Assembly (NCBI RefSeq): GCF_013394165.1
Contig: NZ_CP041330.1
Location: 620,001-684,000, forward strand
Direction: 5' to 3'
Length of the DNA: 64,000 bases
Origin: Pseudoalteromonas sp. Scap06
Lineage (GTDB): Bacteria; Pseudomonadota; Gammaproteobacteria; Enterobacterales; Alteromonadaceae
Part shown: positions 37,753 through 47,880 of the stretch, piece after piece
How the letters are laid out: each line of letters begins with the position of its first letter
Numbering within the stretch: position 1 is the stretch's first letter
Notes under the pieces: generated by a model
Told to the model about the DNA's origin: nothing
The model's database searches: none
The model's input: only the letters and a program-made list of their open reading frames with translations
Program-made: the position numbers and the translations under genes

Positions 37753-38952
37753 GTGGATTTACAAACCGCTCTAGCAGAGATAAAACGCGGTGCAGAAGAG
37801 ATATTAATTGAAGATGAGTTAGTTGAAAAATTAAAGTCGGGGAAAAAGCTAAAAATTAAAGCTGGTTTCGATCCTACGGCTCCAGATTTGCACCTAGGTC
37901 ACACTGTACTAATTAATAAAATGAAAACCTTTCAAGATTTAGGTCATGAGGTTATTTTCTTAATTGGTGACTTCACCGGTATGATAGGCGACCCAACGGG
38001 CAAAAATGTTACCCGTAAGCCACTGACTCGTGATGATGTGCTTGCTAATGCTGAAACCTATAAAGAACAGGTTTTCAAAATTTTAGACCCAGCTAAAACA
38101 ACCGTCGCTTTTAACTCTACCTGGATGGAGACATTGGGCGCGGCTGGAATGATAAAATTAGCAGCTCGCCAAACTGTGGCACGCATGCTTGAGCGTGATG
38201 ACTTTAAAAAGCGCTATGCTGGCGGTCAATCTATCGCAATCCATGAGTTTTTATACCCACTAGTGCAGGGCTGGGATTCAGTCGCACTTGAGTCTGATGT
38301 TGAGCTAGGTGGAACTGATCAGCGCTTTAACCTATTAATGGGTCGTGAGCTGCAAAAAGATGAAGGTCAAAAACCACAAACCGTACTAATGATGCCTTTA
38401 CTTGAAGGGACTGATGGCGTTCAGAAAATGTCAAAGTCACTAGGAAACTACATAGGTATTACTGATACGCCTAGCGACATGTTTGGTAAAATCATGTCAA
38501 TTAGTGATGTACTAATGTGGCGTTACTATGACTTGCTAAGTAGCCTTTCTATTGAGCAAATTGCAGCGCAAAAACAGCGTGTAGAGCAAGGCACTAACCC
38601 GCGCGATATTAAGATTGAATTAGCGAAAGAGTTAATTGCACGTTTTCACAGTGAAGCCGATGCGCAAGCTGCTCATGATGACTTTATTCAGCGCTTTCAG
38701 AAAAAAGCACTACCTGATGAAATTCCAGAGCTGACAGTTAATATTGATGAAGACACTATTTTAATTGCTAACTTACTAAAAGAAGCTGGCTTAGTGGCGA
38801 GTACTTCAGAGGCCATGCGTATGATCAAACAAGGCGCAGTAAAGCTTAATGGCGAAGAAAAAATTACCGATACCAAATTGGAAGTAGCAAAAGGAACAAC
38901 CGCTATTTACCAAGTAGGTAAACGTAAGTTTGCAAATATTACTGTAGCCTAA
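37753..38952 (+). CDS. tyrS: tyrosyl-tRNA synthetase
   Basis: The 399-residue class I enzyme starts at GTG 37753 with GGAG nine bases upstream. The HIGH-type motif is HLGH in [11 protein letters not shown]. The KMSKS motif is exact in [11 protein letters not shown]-terminal S4 RNA-binding domain ([16 protein letters not shown]) completes it. It attaches Tyr to tRNA-Tyr. Upstream sequence shows no T-box. Confidence 0.95.
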   Translation: MDLQTALAEIKRGAEEILIEDELVEKLKSGKKLKIKAGFDPTAPDLHLGHTVLINKMKTFQDLGHEVIFLIGDFTGMIGDPTGKNVTRKPLTRDDVLANAETYKEQVFKILDPAKTTVAFNSTWMETLGAAGMIKLAARQTVARMLERDDFKKRYAGGQSIAIHEFLYPLVQGWDSVALESDVELGGTDQRFNLLMGRELQKDEGQKPQTVLMMPLLEGTDGVQKMSKSLGNYIGITDTPSDMFGKIMSISDVLMWRYYDLLSSLSIEQIAAQKQRVEQGTNPRDIKIELAKELIARFHSEADAQAAHDDFIQRFQKKALPDEIPELTVNIDEDTILIANLLKEAGLVASTSEAMRMIKQGAVKLNGEEKITDTKLEVAKGTTAIYQVGKRKFANITVA

Positions 38953-38968
38953 AGTTTCAGAGATTATA

Positions 38969-38992
38969 AAAACCAGCTTCGGCTGGTTTTTT
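38969..38992. terminator. tyrS terminator, bidirectional
   Basis: Arms AAACCAGC and GCTGGTTT with a TTCG loop run into seven T's. The convergent CbiB-like gene ends 10 bases beyond. Confidence 0.85.
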
Positions 38993-39001
38993 TATAACTG
39001 A

Positions 39002-39955
39002 TCAAAAAGTTAGAACAGCCCTAATAATTTCAACGCTAATAATAATTAGTAGCCAAAAAAAACGGGCTTGATTTAGGGTATTGAGTAGCTTTGGCATATC
39101 ATCGGCAATTGGCAAGCGTTCTACACCGACCCGCATTTTATTGAAACGCTGCTCAATATAAATAGCAGGCCCACCAAGTTGCACACCTAAAGATGCAGAG
39201 CACACACTTAATAACCAACCTGTATTTTTTTGATAAAAATGTCGGCCATAATGCTTAATATAATGCATGCTTTTTTTACTGGCTTTAAGTGAAGCTATTG
39301 TCAGCGCGAGTAACCGAATGGGAATGTATTCAATAATAAAAAGAATCAGTTTAAGCGGCGTCAAAAAAGAACTGTCGGGAGCTATATCAGTGCGCCACGC
39401 TTGTTGGATTAAGGTAAGCAAGCGGTAGGCGAGAGTAGCAATGGGGCCCAATAGTAAAAAAATGAAAATAACTACAAAATAATGACGGGCCGTTCTTAGT
39501 ATGACACTTTCCATAACCGCTTTAATAATCCCTGGGTTTGAAAGTGCCTTAACTTCTCGGGCTACTAGTGGTTTTAATAATTCTCGAGCAGTTGATTTTT
39601 GATTTTTTTTGGTCAATTTCGCAATACGTATCGCTTTTTTATTTATGCTACTGCTTTCTAGGCACAAGTATAAAATAAGACCGGATAGTAGTTCAGGGTA
39701 AAAGGCAAACTCCAGCAGTAAAACCACAATAATCATAATCACAGTTAGAACAAGTGTGCTTGCTAGTAAAGCGGCTAAATAATGATATTGTTTGCTGTCT
39801 GCTTTTTTATAAACACGCTGGCCAATTGCGTTAAAAATGGCAGAAAGTATATGATTAGGGTGATACCAGCTAACTAAAGGTAAAAAGCGCTCAGCTAGGA
39901 GCGCACAAATAAATACAATAAAGTCCAAATGATTTTGAACAATATTATTGAGCAT
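39002..39955 (-). CDS. CobD/CbiB-family membrane protein
   Basis: The 317-residue protein has several membrane helices and the CbiB pattern (LLAERFLPLVSWYHPNH, LGVQLGGPAIYIE near the C terminus). CbiB/CobD couples cobyrate to aminopropanol in cobalamin synthesis. No other cobalamin genes lie nearby, so it may act in salvage or something else. Its ATG abuts the mtnN stop with no gap, so the two are co-translated. Confidence 0.72.
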   Translation of the reverse strand: MLNNIVQNHLDFIVFICALLAERFLPLVSWYHPNHILSAIFNAIGQRVYKKADSKQYHYLAALLASTLVLTVIMIIVVLLLEFAFYPELLSGLILYLCLESSSINKKAIRIAKLTKKNQKSTARELLKPLVAREVKALSNPGIIKAVMESVILRTARHYFVVIFIFLLLGPIATLAYRLLTLIQQAWRTDIAPDSSFLTPLKLILFIIEYIPIRLLALTIASLKASKKSMHYIKHYGRHFYQKNTGWLLSVCSASLGVQLGGPAIYIEQRFNKMRVGVERLPIADDMPKLLNTLNQARFFWLLIIISVEIIRAVLTF

Positions 39956-40663
39956 TTACAGCGTAACCGCTGTTAACTTTTCTAGTAATGCCACAACCAT
40001 TTTTGATGAATTAATAGAGGCTGTTTCTAAGTACTCTTCAAATGATTGCGGTGACTCTTTGCCAGCAATATCAGACATTGAGCGAATAACAACAAATGGT
40101 GTGTTAAGTGCAAAACACGTTTGTGCAATTGACGCACCTTCCATTTCTACTGCTAGCATTGTAGGGAAGTCATTGCGTGTTTTTTCAATACGAACAGGGT
40201 CACACATAAATGAGTCACCAGTACAAATTAAACCAACAAGCGTTTTTACTTCGCTGATTTGTGCAATTGTTTGTTCGGCGGCTTCTACTAGCTTAGGGTG
40301 TGCTGTAAAGCCTGCAGGCATTTGTGGTACTTGGCCAATTTCGTAACCAAACGCTGTTACATCTACATCGTGATGACGAACTTCTGATGAAATCACTACA
40401 TCGCCAACGTTAAGCGAAGGGTCGAAACCACCGGCAGAGCCTGTGTTAATAACACAATCAGGCTTAAAGTTATCGATAAGTAAAGTGGTTGCAATAGTTG
40501 AAGCAACTTTACCAATGCCTGATTGCACTAAAGTAACAGTATTACCAGCAAGCTCACCAGTATAAAATGTAAAGCCTGCTTTGGTTAAAACCTGTGGATT
40601 TTGCATCGCTTCGCGCAAAATTTTAACTTCTGGCTCCATGGCGCCAATAATACCAACATTCAT
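39956..40663 (-). CDS. mtnN: 5'-methylthioadenosine/S-adenosylhomocysteine nucleosidase
   Basis: The 235-residue protein starts [16 protein letters not shown]. It has the purine-binding block [16 protein letters not shown], catalytic Glu in [11 protein letters not shown] and Asp in RSMSDIAG. It hydrolyses MTA and SAH from SAM use, and feeds quorum-signal and methionine salvage pathways. It heads a two-gene unit with the CbiB-like gene. Confidence 0.95.
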   Translation of the reverse strand: MNVGIIGAMEPEVKILREAMQNPQVLTKAGFTFYTGELAGNTVTLVQSGIGKVASTIATTLLIDNFKPDCVINTGSAGGFDPSLNVGDVVISSEVRHHDVDVTAFGYEIGQVPQMPAGFTAHPKLVEAAEQTIAQISEVKTLVGLICTGDSFMCDPVRIEKTRNDFPTMLAVEMEGASIAQTCFALNTPFVVIRSMSDIAGKESPQSFEEYLETASINSSKMVVALLEKLTAVTL

Positions 40664-40724
40664 AGTGTTAAATTCCTAAGTTTGAATAGCCTGATTATAC
40701 GTGAAGTCTGCTATAAAAAACAAA

Positions 40725-40752
40725 AAAGCGAGTCATTTAAAATGCTCGCTTT
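40725..40752 (-). terminator. terminator of the DUF2726 gene
   Basis: Arms AAAGCGAG and CTCGCTTT with an ATG/CAT extension form a stem; a long T-rich run follows on the minus strand. Confidence 0.65.
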
Positions 40753-40775
40753 AATAGATTGCTTTAACTCAGTAG

Positions 40776-41372
40776 TTATATTTCAGCAAGGGCGGTTGAA
40801 TGTGCTTTTGCTTGAGAAGGTGATAATACCGCAGGCTTATGGACTCTAGTACGAGTCGGGCGTGCAGGTTGTGATTTAGCAGGCTTGCCTAATTTAAACA
40901 TAATGGCATCGCGAACTTCACTTGGGCGGTAGCCTGACTTTACTTTCATACGAATATGTGGAATGCCAGCGGCTTCTAATGCACCGTTAACAAACCAATC
41001 ACGCTGTGCTTTGTGACCATCTTTGTTGGCATTATTAACTAAGTCAACCGCAGCCACTATGGTCATTTTTTCTTTGTCGACTAACACAAAGTCGAGCTGC
41101 TTATTTTTTGCTTTAGCCAATGCCGCACGTTTAGATTTGACAGATAGACCTTGTTTACAGTCAATCACATCGATTAGTTTAACGCGACTAACAATTTTAT
41201 ATTGGTCGCCAACAGCGCGTTCTAATAAATTCAGAAACGCCCCTTCTACTTGGGTAAATACACTTTGCTTACGAGTAAAAGGATAAGGGTTTCCGCCGTC
41301 ATCACTAAATTTTGACGCAACTACAGATGCCCCAACAACTAGCACTAATATTAATAATAAAGCGAATTCCAT
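40776..41372 (-). CDS. membrane-anchored DUF2726 protein
   Basis: Start ATG 41372 (MEFALLLILVLVV) has GGAG seven bases upstream. The 198-residue protein has an N-terminal membrane anchor and then a DUF2726 domain: QLDFVLVDKEKMTIVAAVDL, KAQRDWFVNGALEAAGIPHIRMK. The usual acidic pair of the active-site strand reads AVDL, so catalysis is doubtful. The fold is that of PD-(D/E)xK nucleases. A basic tail (RPTRTRVHK) may bind nucleic acid. Confidence 0.75.
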   Translation of the reverse strand: MEFALLLILVLVVGASVVASKFSDDGGNPYPFTRKQSVFTQVEGAFLNLLERAVGDQYKIVSRVKLIDVIDCKQGLSVKSKRAALAKAKNKQLDFVLVDKEKMTIVAAVDLVNNANKDGHKAQRDWFVNGALEAAGIPHIRMKVKSGYRPSEVRDAIMFKLGKPAKSQPARPTRTRVHKPAVLSPSQAKAHSTALAEI

Positions 41373-41465
41373 ACGGTAACTCCATAACAACAAATTGACA
41401 CTGCTTTTCTAAAGCAATTTATGTGCCCAAATAGTTGTTATGGTTATTTTAGATACCGTTGGTGT

Positions 41466-42389
41466 TTATAGTGCTGTGTATCCGCCCTCTATACCTTTTA
41501 CTGCAATCGCAACGGCATCATGCGCATGCAGAGATTCATAGTGGTTAATTTGTAAAAAATAGTCGCTAAACTGTTTTGCTTCTAAGGTAGTTTTAATTTT
41601 TCGTGCTGCGTCTTCACAAAACATCAAGTTTTGACCATTTAAACGAGCAAACTCTTGTTCGTCTTCACGTTTTACCGCGGCTTGTACTGGTGTTTTAAGC
41701 TCATCTTCTAGTAAGTTTATTAAGTTAACTACATCAAACGCTTGAATGTTTTGATCTAGCTTTACTTTAACATTAGCAATAGAACGCTGTGAATGCGGGG
41801 TTGCTACAATGCCTTGAGTTGTTCCAAGCCACTCTAAAACCTCTGATTGAGTTAGTGTTTCTTGAGCAAACTTTTCGCTAAACGCATTTTGGATAAGTTG
41901 ACGAGCAAGGGCTGCAGAGCAGGGGCAGGTTGATGAGTAAGTAACATCAACACTTAGCTCAAAACTAATAACACCTTGGTTTATAGTACTGGTAAGTATA
42001 ACTGGGTAGCTTTTCCAGCCGGCTTTGCCACTAAGTAATGATTTACGGCGCAGCGGTAATTCAAATTTAAATTCGATTTGTGCTTTATCGCTTAAGCCTT
42101 TATGGCTGGTGATAAAGGTATCTAATGCTTGTGCTAAAGTGTGCGGGTTGACCTGTTGCTCCGTTGAGAGGTGATCAAGTGCTAAAAACAGACGCGACAT
42201 GTGGATGCCTTTGGCATCTTCTTGGTGTAAATTAACAAAAGCGCGAGCTTTTGCATTAACAGTAACTGGAGCTAAATCAAGAGATTCAAAAATAAAAGGC
42301 AGCTCTATATCGGCCATTCCTACCCAGTCTAATTTACCTGTTTGTAATGCTGCAGCTGTGTTAGCAATATCTGGCATAGTCGTTTGCAT
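41466..42389 (-). CDS. folE2: GTP cyclohydrolase FolE2 (type IB)
   Basis: The 307-residue protein has the FolE2 block [15 protein letters not shown] with the active-site Cys, and [14 protein letters not shown]. It makes dihydroneopterin triphosphate from GTP for folate, queuosine or pterins, using metals other than zinc. Two close starts exist (residues 1 and 5); I keep the upstream one. Confidence 0.93.
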   Translation of the reverse strand: MQTTMPDIANTAAALQTGKLDWVGMADIELPFIFESLDLAPVTVNAKARAFVNLHQEDAKGIHMSRLFLALDHLSTEQQVNPHTLAQALDTFITSHKGLSDKAQIEFKFELPLRRKSLLSGKAGWKSYPVILTSTINQGVISFELSVDVTYSSTCPCSAALARQLIQNAFSEKFAQETLTQSEVLEWLGTTQGIVATPHSQRSIANVKVKLDQNIQAFDVVNLINLLEDELKTPVQAAVKREDEQEFARLNGQNLMFCEDAARKIKTTLEAKQFSDYFLQINHYESLHAHDAVAIAVKGIEGGYTAL

Positions 42390-42595
42390 GATACGTTACT
42401 CGTTATTTGCAATATTTAAAAAATCACATTTTACACTAAATAAAGAATTGCTGAAATGCAGCAAATAACAGCAAACATGAAATTTTACTGTTTTTATCGC
42501 ACAACATGAAAATAGCTGATAGAAAATGCTAAAATTAGCTTTTAATCATACTTACTTATAAAAACTAAGCATTTAGCCAAGAGAAACACTGATAT

Positions 42596-44914
42596 ATGAC
42601 AGATTCTTCTTTGAACCCGTGGGTTCGAGTACTTTCCAGTTCAATAACTCGTTTTGGTGAGTTTAAAACTGCAGCTATTTGCTATGCATTATTACTGACG
42701 GTATCGATGGTTTTATCGAGTATGTTTTACTATGTTGCTATTGGAGAAGTGAACTTAGTTGATATATTAGCTATAGTATTTTTTACTTCAGTTGTTTCTC
42801 CTCTGGTGATTAGCGTACTGCTAAACTCTATTCGGCAACTTGATGCCTCTTATGCCTATTTAGATAGTGCCACAAAACAAGAAAAGCTTTTAAATCAAAC
42901 TCTCAAAGACAATATTAATCGTTTAAACATTGAAATTGACGAACGTAAAATGGCCTTCCATGCCAAGCATAGGGCAATAGAAGAGCTCAGACGTGAAATT
43001 GCAGAGCGTAAAAAAACGCAACAAGAGCTCGCACAACAAGGTATGTTACTGCGCTCTATTGTAGACTCCTCACCAGATTTATTTTATTACCGTGATAACA
43101 ATGGGGTGTTTGCCGGTTGTAATAAAATGTTTGAAGAGGTGATGGGCAAAACCAGTGGAGAATTAATTGGCAAAGCCGCAGAAGAGATATTTCCAAGCCA
43201 CTTTTTATCTGAAGTATTAAGAACCGATGAGCAGGTTGAACGCACTCATCAAGGTTTAACTATCGATGTAGAATATTCTGTAAATGGTGAAATAAGATGG
43301 TTTGAACTGAGAAAGCTTCCCTTCATAAATGAGCAGGGCGATTACATTGGTTTGCTAGCCTTTGGCCGTGACATTACCAGCCGTAAAGAAGCCGCGCAGG
43401 CACTGGAGACTGCTTATAAAGATAAAGGGAAATTTATTGCCACCTTGAGCCATGAATTACGCACTCCGCTCAACGGTATCGTTGGCTTAACTCGGATGCT
43501 ATTGGATACTGAACTTAATAAACAGCAGCGTAGTTGGTGTAATACGGTGTTTTCAAGTGCAGAGACATTGGGTAATATATTTAACGATATTATAGATTTA
43601 GATAAAATAGATCGTGAGCAATTAGATATTGCTGCCAACGAAATTAATGTTTCTGACTTTATTAATGACGTGGTTAACTTTGCAGGCCTCATTGCGGAGC
43701 AAAAAGAGCTTTCTTTTGAAGTAAAACGCTCTGGAACACTCGATATATATGCTCTACTTGACCCCACTCGTTTACGCCAAGTGGTATGGAACTTAATTAA
43801 TAATGCGGTTAAATTTACCCAGCACGGTAGTGTCACCTTAGATTGCGGTAGAGAAAACCGTGAAGATGGCCCATGGCTTATTATAAAAATACTCGATACC
43901 GGAGAAGGGATTCCACAAGAACAACTTACACGCATTTTTGATATGTACTACAAAGCACCTGACCTTAAAGGGACCAATGCGATTGGTTCAGGTATTGGCT
44001 TAGCCGTAACAAAAGCGCTAGTAAGTGCTATGAAAGGCATTATAACTGTTAATAGTACCCCAGGAGAGGGCAGTTGCTTTACCGTTCAAATTCCGCTGAA
44101 TTTATGTAGTGCTCCTACCGAACATAGTTATGTAGGGCGTAGCTTATATATTTTATTAGTGGAAGATGTGCCACTTAATGCTGAAATTGCTACTAATTTA
44201 TTAGAACAACGTGGTCATGAAGTGTTGTGGGCTGAAACAGGTGAAGATGCTTTATCGTTTGTAGAAACCGAAGATGACCTAGATTTAGTGTTGCTTGATA
44301 TGCAGTTGCCTGATATTAATGGCGATGAAGTAGCAAGACAAATACGCGCACAAAGCCATTTTAACCAGCTACCTATTGTGGCACTTACCGCCAATGTTCG
44401 CAGTGCTGAAGAAGAGCTTGAGGGTATTTCTATTCAAGGAGCGTTGGCTAAACCAATAAATACTAGCAAATTAGATAATATGCTCGCTGAACTCTTTGGT
44501 ATTAAACAGTCGCAAATTGAGGCTCCTCAACGAGTAGTCAATCAAGAGTTGTTAAATCAAATAAATACTGACTTGTTAGATATTGAAACCATTGAAGACT
44601 TTGTAAACTCGATGGGGGTTGAAGTATTTAAACGCAGTAGTCAGTTGTTTAAAAAGCTAAATCCGCAATATCAACATGAGCTATTAGAATCATTAAAAAC
44701 AGCAGACAGAGAAGAATATAAATCCGTTGCGCATAAGTTAAAAGGTGCCGCTGGTTCGGTAGGTCTGAATGATGTGCAGTTGCATGCAAAGCAAATGGAG
44801 CATGGTGCGCTGGAACAAAGTGATGAAGTATTAACAGTTTGGCTTGATGAATTAGCAGACAAAATAAATGAAGGACAACAGGCCCTTCATTTATTTTTAC
44901 AACAATTAGAATAA
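42596..44914 (+). CDS. arcB: tripartite sensor kinase ArcB
   Basis: The 772-residue protein has nearly the E. coli ArcB length (778) and domain order. Two membrane helices at about 25-45 and 55-78 come first, then a coiled coil and a PAS domain (about 150-270). HisKA has His286 in LSHELRTPLNG. The ATPase and a receiver with Asp568 follow, then a C-terminal HPt with His713 in AHKLKGAAGS. It reports quinone redox state and phosphorylates ArcA. The gene faces arcA, with 8 bases between the stops. Confidence 0.93.
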   Translation: MTDSSLNPWVRVLSSSITRFGEFKTAAICYALLLTVSMVLSSMFYYVAIGEVNLVDILAIVFFTSVVSPLVISVLLNSIRQLDASYAYLDSATKQEKLLNQTLKDNINRLNIEIDERKMAFHAKHRAIEELRREIAERKKTQQELAQQGMLLRSIVDSSPDLFYYRDNNGVFAGCNKMFEEVMGKTSGELIGKAAEEIFPSHFLSEVLRTDEQVERTHQGLTIDVEYSVNGEIRWFELRKLPFINEQGDYIGLLAFGRDITSRKEAAQALETAYKDKGKFIATLSHELRTPLNGIVGLTRMLLDTELNKQQRSWCNTVFSSAETLGNIFNDIIDLDKIDREQLDIAANEINVSDFINDVVNFAGLIAEQKELSFEVKRSGTLDIYALLDPTRLRQVVWNLINNAVKFTQHGSVTLDCGRENREDGPWLIIKILDTGEGIPQEQLTRIFDMYYKAPDLKGTNAIGSGIGLAVTKALVSAMKGIITVNSTPGEGSCFTVQIPLNLCSAPTEHSYVGRSLYILLVEDVPLNAEIATNLLEQRGHEVLWAETGEDALSFVETEDDLDLVLLDMQLPDINGDEVARQIRAQSHFNQLPIVALTANVRSAEEELEGISIQGALAKPINTSKLDNMLAELFGIKQSQIEAPQRVVNQELLNQINTDLLDIETIEDFVNSMGVEVFKRSSQLFKKLNPQYQHELLESLKTADREEYKSVAHKLKGAAGSVGLNDVQLHAKQMEHGALEQSDEVLTVWLDELADKINEGQQALHLFLQQLE

Positions 44915-44922
44915 AAAACTAA

Positions 44923-45639
44923 TTAGCTGTCGATTTTACCAATGAAGCGGTAACCTTCACCATGAATGGTGCTGATCAACTCAGACGTTGAATTGTCGCT
45001 TTCAAAGTGCTTACGAATACGTCGAATAGTAACATCAACTGTACGGTCGTTAGCGCGAAGCTCACGGCCAGTCATGTGTTTAATTAGTTGCTCACGGCTA
45101 AATATACGACCTGGTGAGTCAAGCATTAAACGCAGTGCTCTGTATTCCCCTTTCGGTAGACGTTTTGCATCTCCATTTGGAGAAGTAAGGCAACGACTGT
45201 TTTCGTCAAGTTCCCAACCGTTAAAGGTGATCACGCCATTGGTTTCAATAGCTGATTCTTCACCACCTAGTGCGGTACGCGTAATTAAGTTACGTGCACG
45301 AATAGTTAATTCACGTGGGTTGAAAGGCTTAGTAATATAGTCATCAGCACCAATTTCAAGACCTAAAATACGGTCTACATCGTTGTCACGGCCTGTTAAG
45401 AAAATAAGACCAACTTTGCGTTTTTGGCGTAATTCGCGAGCTAAAATAAGCCCGTTTTTACCTGGCAGGTTGATGTCCATAACTACAAGATTGACGTCAT
45501 CGTTATTTGTAAGCTTATCATGCATATCATCGCCATCAATGGCTTCAATAACTTTGTAACCTTCAGCTTCAAATAAACTAACGAGGTTTAGTCTAGTTAC
45601 GTCTTCATCCTCTACGATCAGAATGACTGGCGTTTGCAT
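44923..45639 (-). CDS. arcA: response regulator ArcA
   Basis: The 238-residue OmpR-type regulator has the receiver residues Asp10, Asp11 and phospho-acceptor Asp54 ([12 protein letters not shown]), and Lys in [17 protein letters not shown] winged-helix DNA-binding domain fills the C-terminal half. Identity to E. coli ArcA is high along the whole length. It represses aerobic metabolism genes under low oxygen. Confidence 0.96.
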   Translation of the reverse strand: MQTPVILIVEDEDVTRLNLVSLFEAEGYKVIEAIDGDDMHDKLTNNDDVNLVVMDINLPGKNGLILARELRQKRKVGLIFLTGRDNDVDRILGLEIGADDYITKPFNPRELTIRARNLITRTALGGEESAIETNGVITFNGWELDENSRCLTSPNGDAKRLPKGEYRALRLMLDSPGRIFSREQLIKHMTGRELRANDRTVDVTIRRIRKHFESDNSTSELISTIHGEGYRFIGKIDS

Positions 45640-46095
45640 CTTTAATTAACCTTTTTGGAGTGTGTTTTATTTATAAAATCGGCATGATTATCAGAGCCGA
45701 CTACTAGAATTATAGGATTATATCTAAATGTTAACAAGTAAAAACAAATTAGATATAAACAGCTGCGTGCCCAAACCTACTATGACGTATTATTAAAAAC
45801 CGCGGCTTAATTGATACTTAACGTTGAATGTATAATTTGAATTGTAGAGTCGAAGCCATTTCCCTTTAATAATTGATACATCCATCAACCACCTAAAGAT
45901 ACTTAAAATAATCAGACTAATTCAAAACGGAATTATATCACTTTCCAACTTTTCATCAATGTATGTGATATGTAAAACACAATTAAGTTCCTCAATTGTG
46001 TGAAATACAGCGTTAATGATACAACTGTTTAGTTGGTTATGTCTTAGTATGGTCATAAAGTTGTAATTCAAGTGGGTAAAAGCGTTCTTTCGCTT
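45640..46095. other. 456-bp region upstream of arcA
   Basis: No coding frame is convincing. An 8-bp inverted repeat ACACAATT/AATTGTGT with a 9-base spacer lies at 45977-46001. The arcA promoter should lie near 45650-45750. At the far end is the terminator of the next gene. Confidence 0.45.
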
Positions 46096-46097
46096 TT
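46078..46097 (-). terminator. terminator overlapping the stop of the histidine kinase gene
   Basis: Arms AAAAGCG and CGCTTTT with a TTCTTT loop overlap the TAA at 46096-46098. Confidence 0.5.
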
Positions 46098-47697
46098 AGA
46101 GTGTAATAATAAATCGGGCGCCTTGCTGATACTCGGTATCTAACACAATTTCTCCGGCTAATGCTTGAGTCACTAAATTGTAAACCAAATGCATTCCTAA
46201 ACCACTCGCCCCTTGGCCGCGCTTTGACGTTACAAATGGGTCAAATATTTTTGCTCGTATACTATTTTCAACACCTAGCCCGTTGTCGGTGTAGGTAATT
46301 TGTGTTTTTGTTTTCGTTACCACAATATCAATCTGTACTTCATTGTCATCGCCAGCTTCAAAGCCGTGCAGCAGGGAATTTAAAATAAGCTGATGGAATA
46401 CTTGCTGTAGTGGTCCTTTTTTACTTTCAACGGTTAAATCTGCTGGACAATTTATAAGAACTTTTGGGTTTTTAAGTTTTAGCTCTTGCCCCATAGACAG
46501 TAGCGTGTCGTTAATTAAGTGTTGTAAATTAACAGTGCTGGTTATTTCATCATCTTTGAGCACCGCGACTTTTTTAAAGTTAGAAATAAGTTCTGCAACG
46601 CGGTTTAAGCTGCTATAGATTAGGTCTAAGTTTTCAATACCATCATTAGTAAATTGCTCAAATTGACTCGCGGTTAATGATTTATTATGAAAATTAACCT
46701 GTAGCTCTGCGAGTTTATCTCGCAGTAAAGTAGAGCCTGTAATACCAAGTCCAATTGGTGTATTTACCTCATGGGCAACCCCTGCCACCATTTGCCCTAA
46801 TGAAGCCATTTTTTTGTTTTCGACAATTTGAGTTTGGTATTGATGCATCTTTTCTAGAGTAGATAACAGCTCTTTATTGGCCTCTCTGAGCGCAATAGTG
46901 CGTTGACTCACTTTCTCTTCAAGGTTTGAGTTTAGCTGCTTAATTTCTTGTTTATCTTCTTCATGGCGCTCTATTTGCCTTTGTGTGCGTGCAAGCATTA
47001 CATTTAAGCTATTAGAAAGCCGAGTTATTTCAGTGAGGTTCGTTAAAGGCGCACGCGCATAGTAATTATGTTTTTTAGCTATGTTTTGCAACAACAAGCT
47101 TAAGTTTTCAATCGGGCTGGCAATCCTTTTTTGTAGCCTTAAAATAATCAAAGAAATAAAAATAAGTATTAAAGCCATAATAACGATATCAATTATAATC
47201 TTTTTAGTTATTAGCTGATTTAAGTTATCTAAGCTGCCTCTAATATAGACATAGCCAAGCAGCTGTTCATTATTGAGTATTGGGGTAATGTACTCAATGT
47301 ACTCATCGCTAACTTGTGGTTCAGCAAAGTCATCAATGTTGTCCGTTTTAATAGGGACAGGTGGTGATTTTCGGGCATTAAAGCTGGTAAAAAACACTGG
47401 TTTATTGGTTTGCTCATCTAAGGCATATATATGTAAATTTGTAACGGATGATACTTGTTGAAGCAGCTTCAAACGTCTTTCTTCTGCAGGCCTATTTTTA
47501 TTTAGTAATGAGGGCATCGCGTCAAATGCAATGATCTCAGATACCAACACAAGTTTACTAATGAGCTGTTTTTTTTGCTCTTGTGCGCTTAAGTAGGTAG
47601 AAATTGAAAGCGATAATAACAAACAGATAGCTGTTATAAGCATGATAGTTTTAAACAATATGCTACGAATGCTATTTTGCTTTACAGTTTTGGGCAT
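46096..47697 (-). CDS. membrane sensor histidine kinase with HAMP domain
   Basis: The 533-residue protein has TM1 (about 14-32) and TM2 (about 163-185) around a periplasmic sensor of about 130 residues, then HAMP and a coiled coil. The phosphorylation box VAHEVNTPIGLG has His309, and the ATPase has DNGLGV and GASGLGMHLV. The H-box type (HEVNTPIG) belongs to the HPK4/PAS-like kinases. No response regulator lies next to it, so the partner is unknown. Confidence 0.88.
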   Translation of the reverse strand: MPKTVKQNSIRSILFKTIMLITAICLLLSLSISTYLSAQEQKKQLISKLVLVSEIIAFDAMPSLLNKNRPAEERRLKLLQQVSSVTNLHIYALDEQTNKPVFFTSFNARKSPPVPIKTDNIDDFAEPQVSDEYIEYITPILNNEQLLGYVYIRGSLDNLNQLITKKIIIDIVIMALILIFISLIILRLQKRIASPIENLSLLLQNIAKKHNYYARAPLTNLTEITRLSNSLNVMLARTQRQIERHEEDKQEIKQLNSNLEEKVSQRTIALREANKELLSTLEKMHQYQTQIVENKKMASLGQMVAGVAHEVNTPIGLGITGSTLLRDKLAELQVNFHNKSLTASQFEQFTNDGIENLDLIYSSLNRVAELISNFKKVAVLKDDEITSTVNLQHLINDTLLSMGQELKLKNPKVLINCPADLTVESKKGPLQQVFHQLILNSLLHGFEAGDDNEVQIDIVVTKTKTQITYTDNGLGVENSIRAKIFDPFVTSKRGQGASGLGMHLVYNLVTQALAGEIVLDTEYQQGARFIITL

Positions 47698-47817
47698 TGC
47701 GAGAAGGTCATCCGTGTCAATTGTGAATCTAATAGGTAATAGTTTAGCAAAAACAGAAAAAAGTGAAGTAAAAAGATTAGCTTAATTACACTTTTTATTT
47801 TTAGCTAATCTACTTAT

Positions 47818-47859
47818 AAAACATAAATATTTGGCTAAAATAGCCCATATTTATGTTTT
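47818..47859. terminator. 42-bp two-part inverted repeat after rsmC
   Basis: Outer arms of 13 bases (AAAACATAAATAT and ATATTTATGTTTT) are perfect and enclose a second stem GGCTA/TAGCC. It lies 21 bases past the rsmC stop and probably ends that transcript. Confidence 0.55.
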
Positions 47860-47880
47860 GACAGGATATTAATAACTTTT

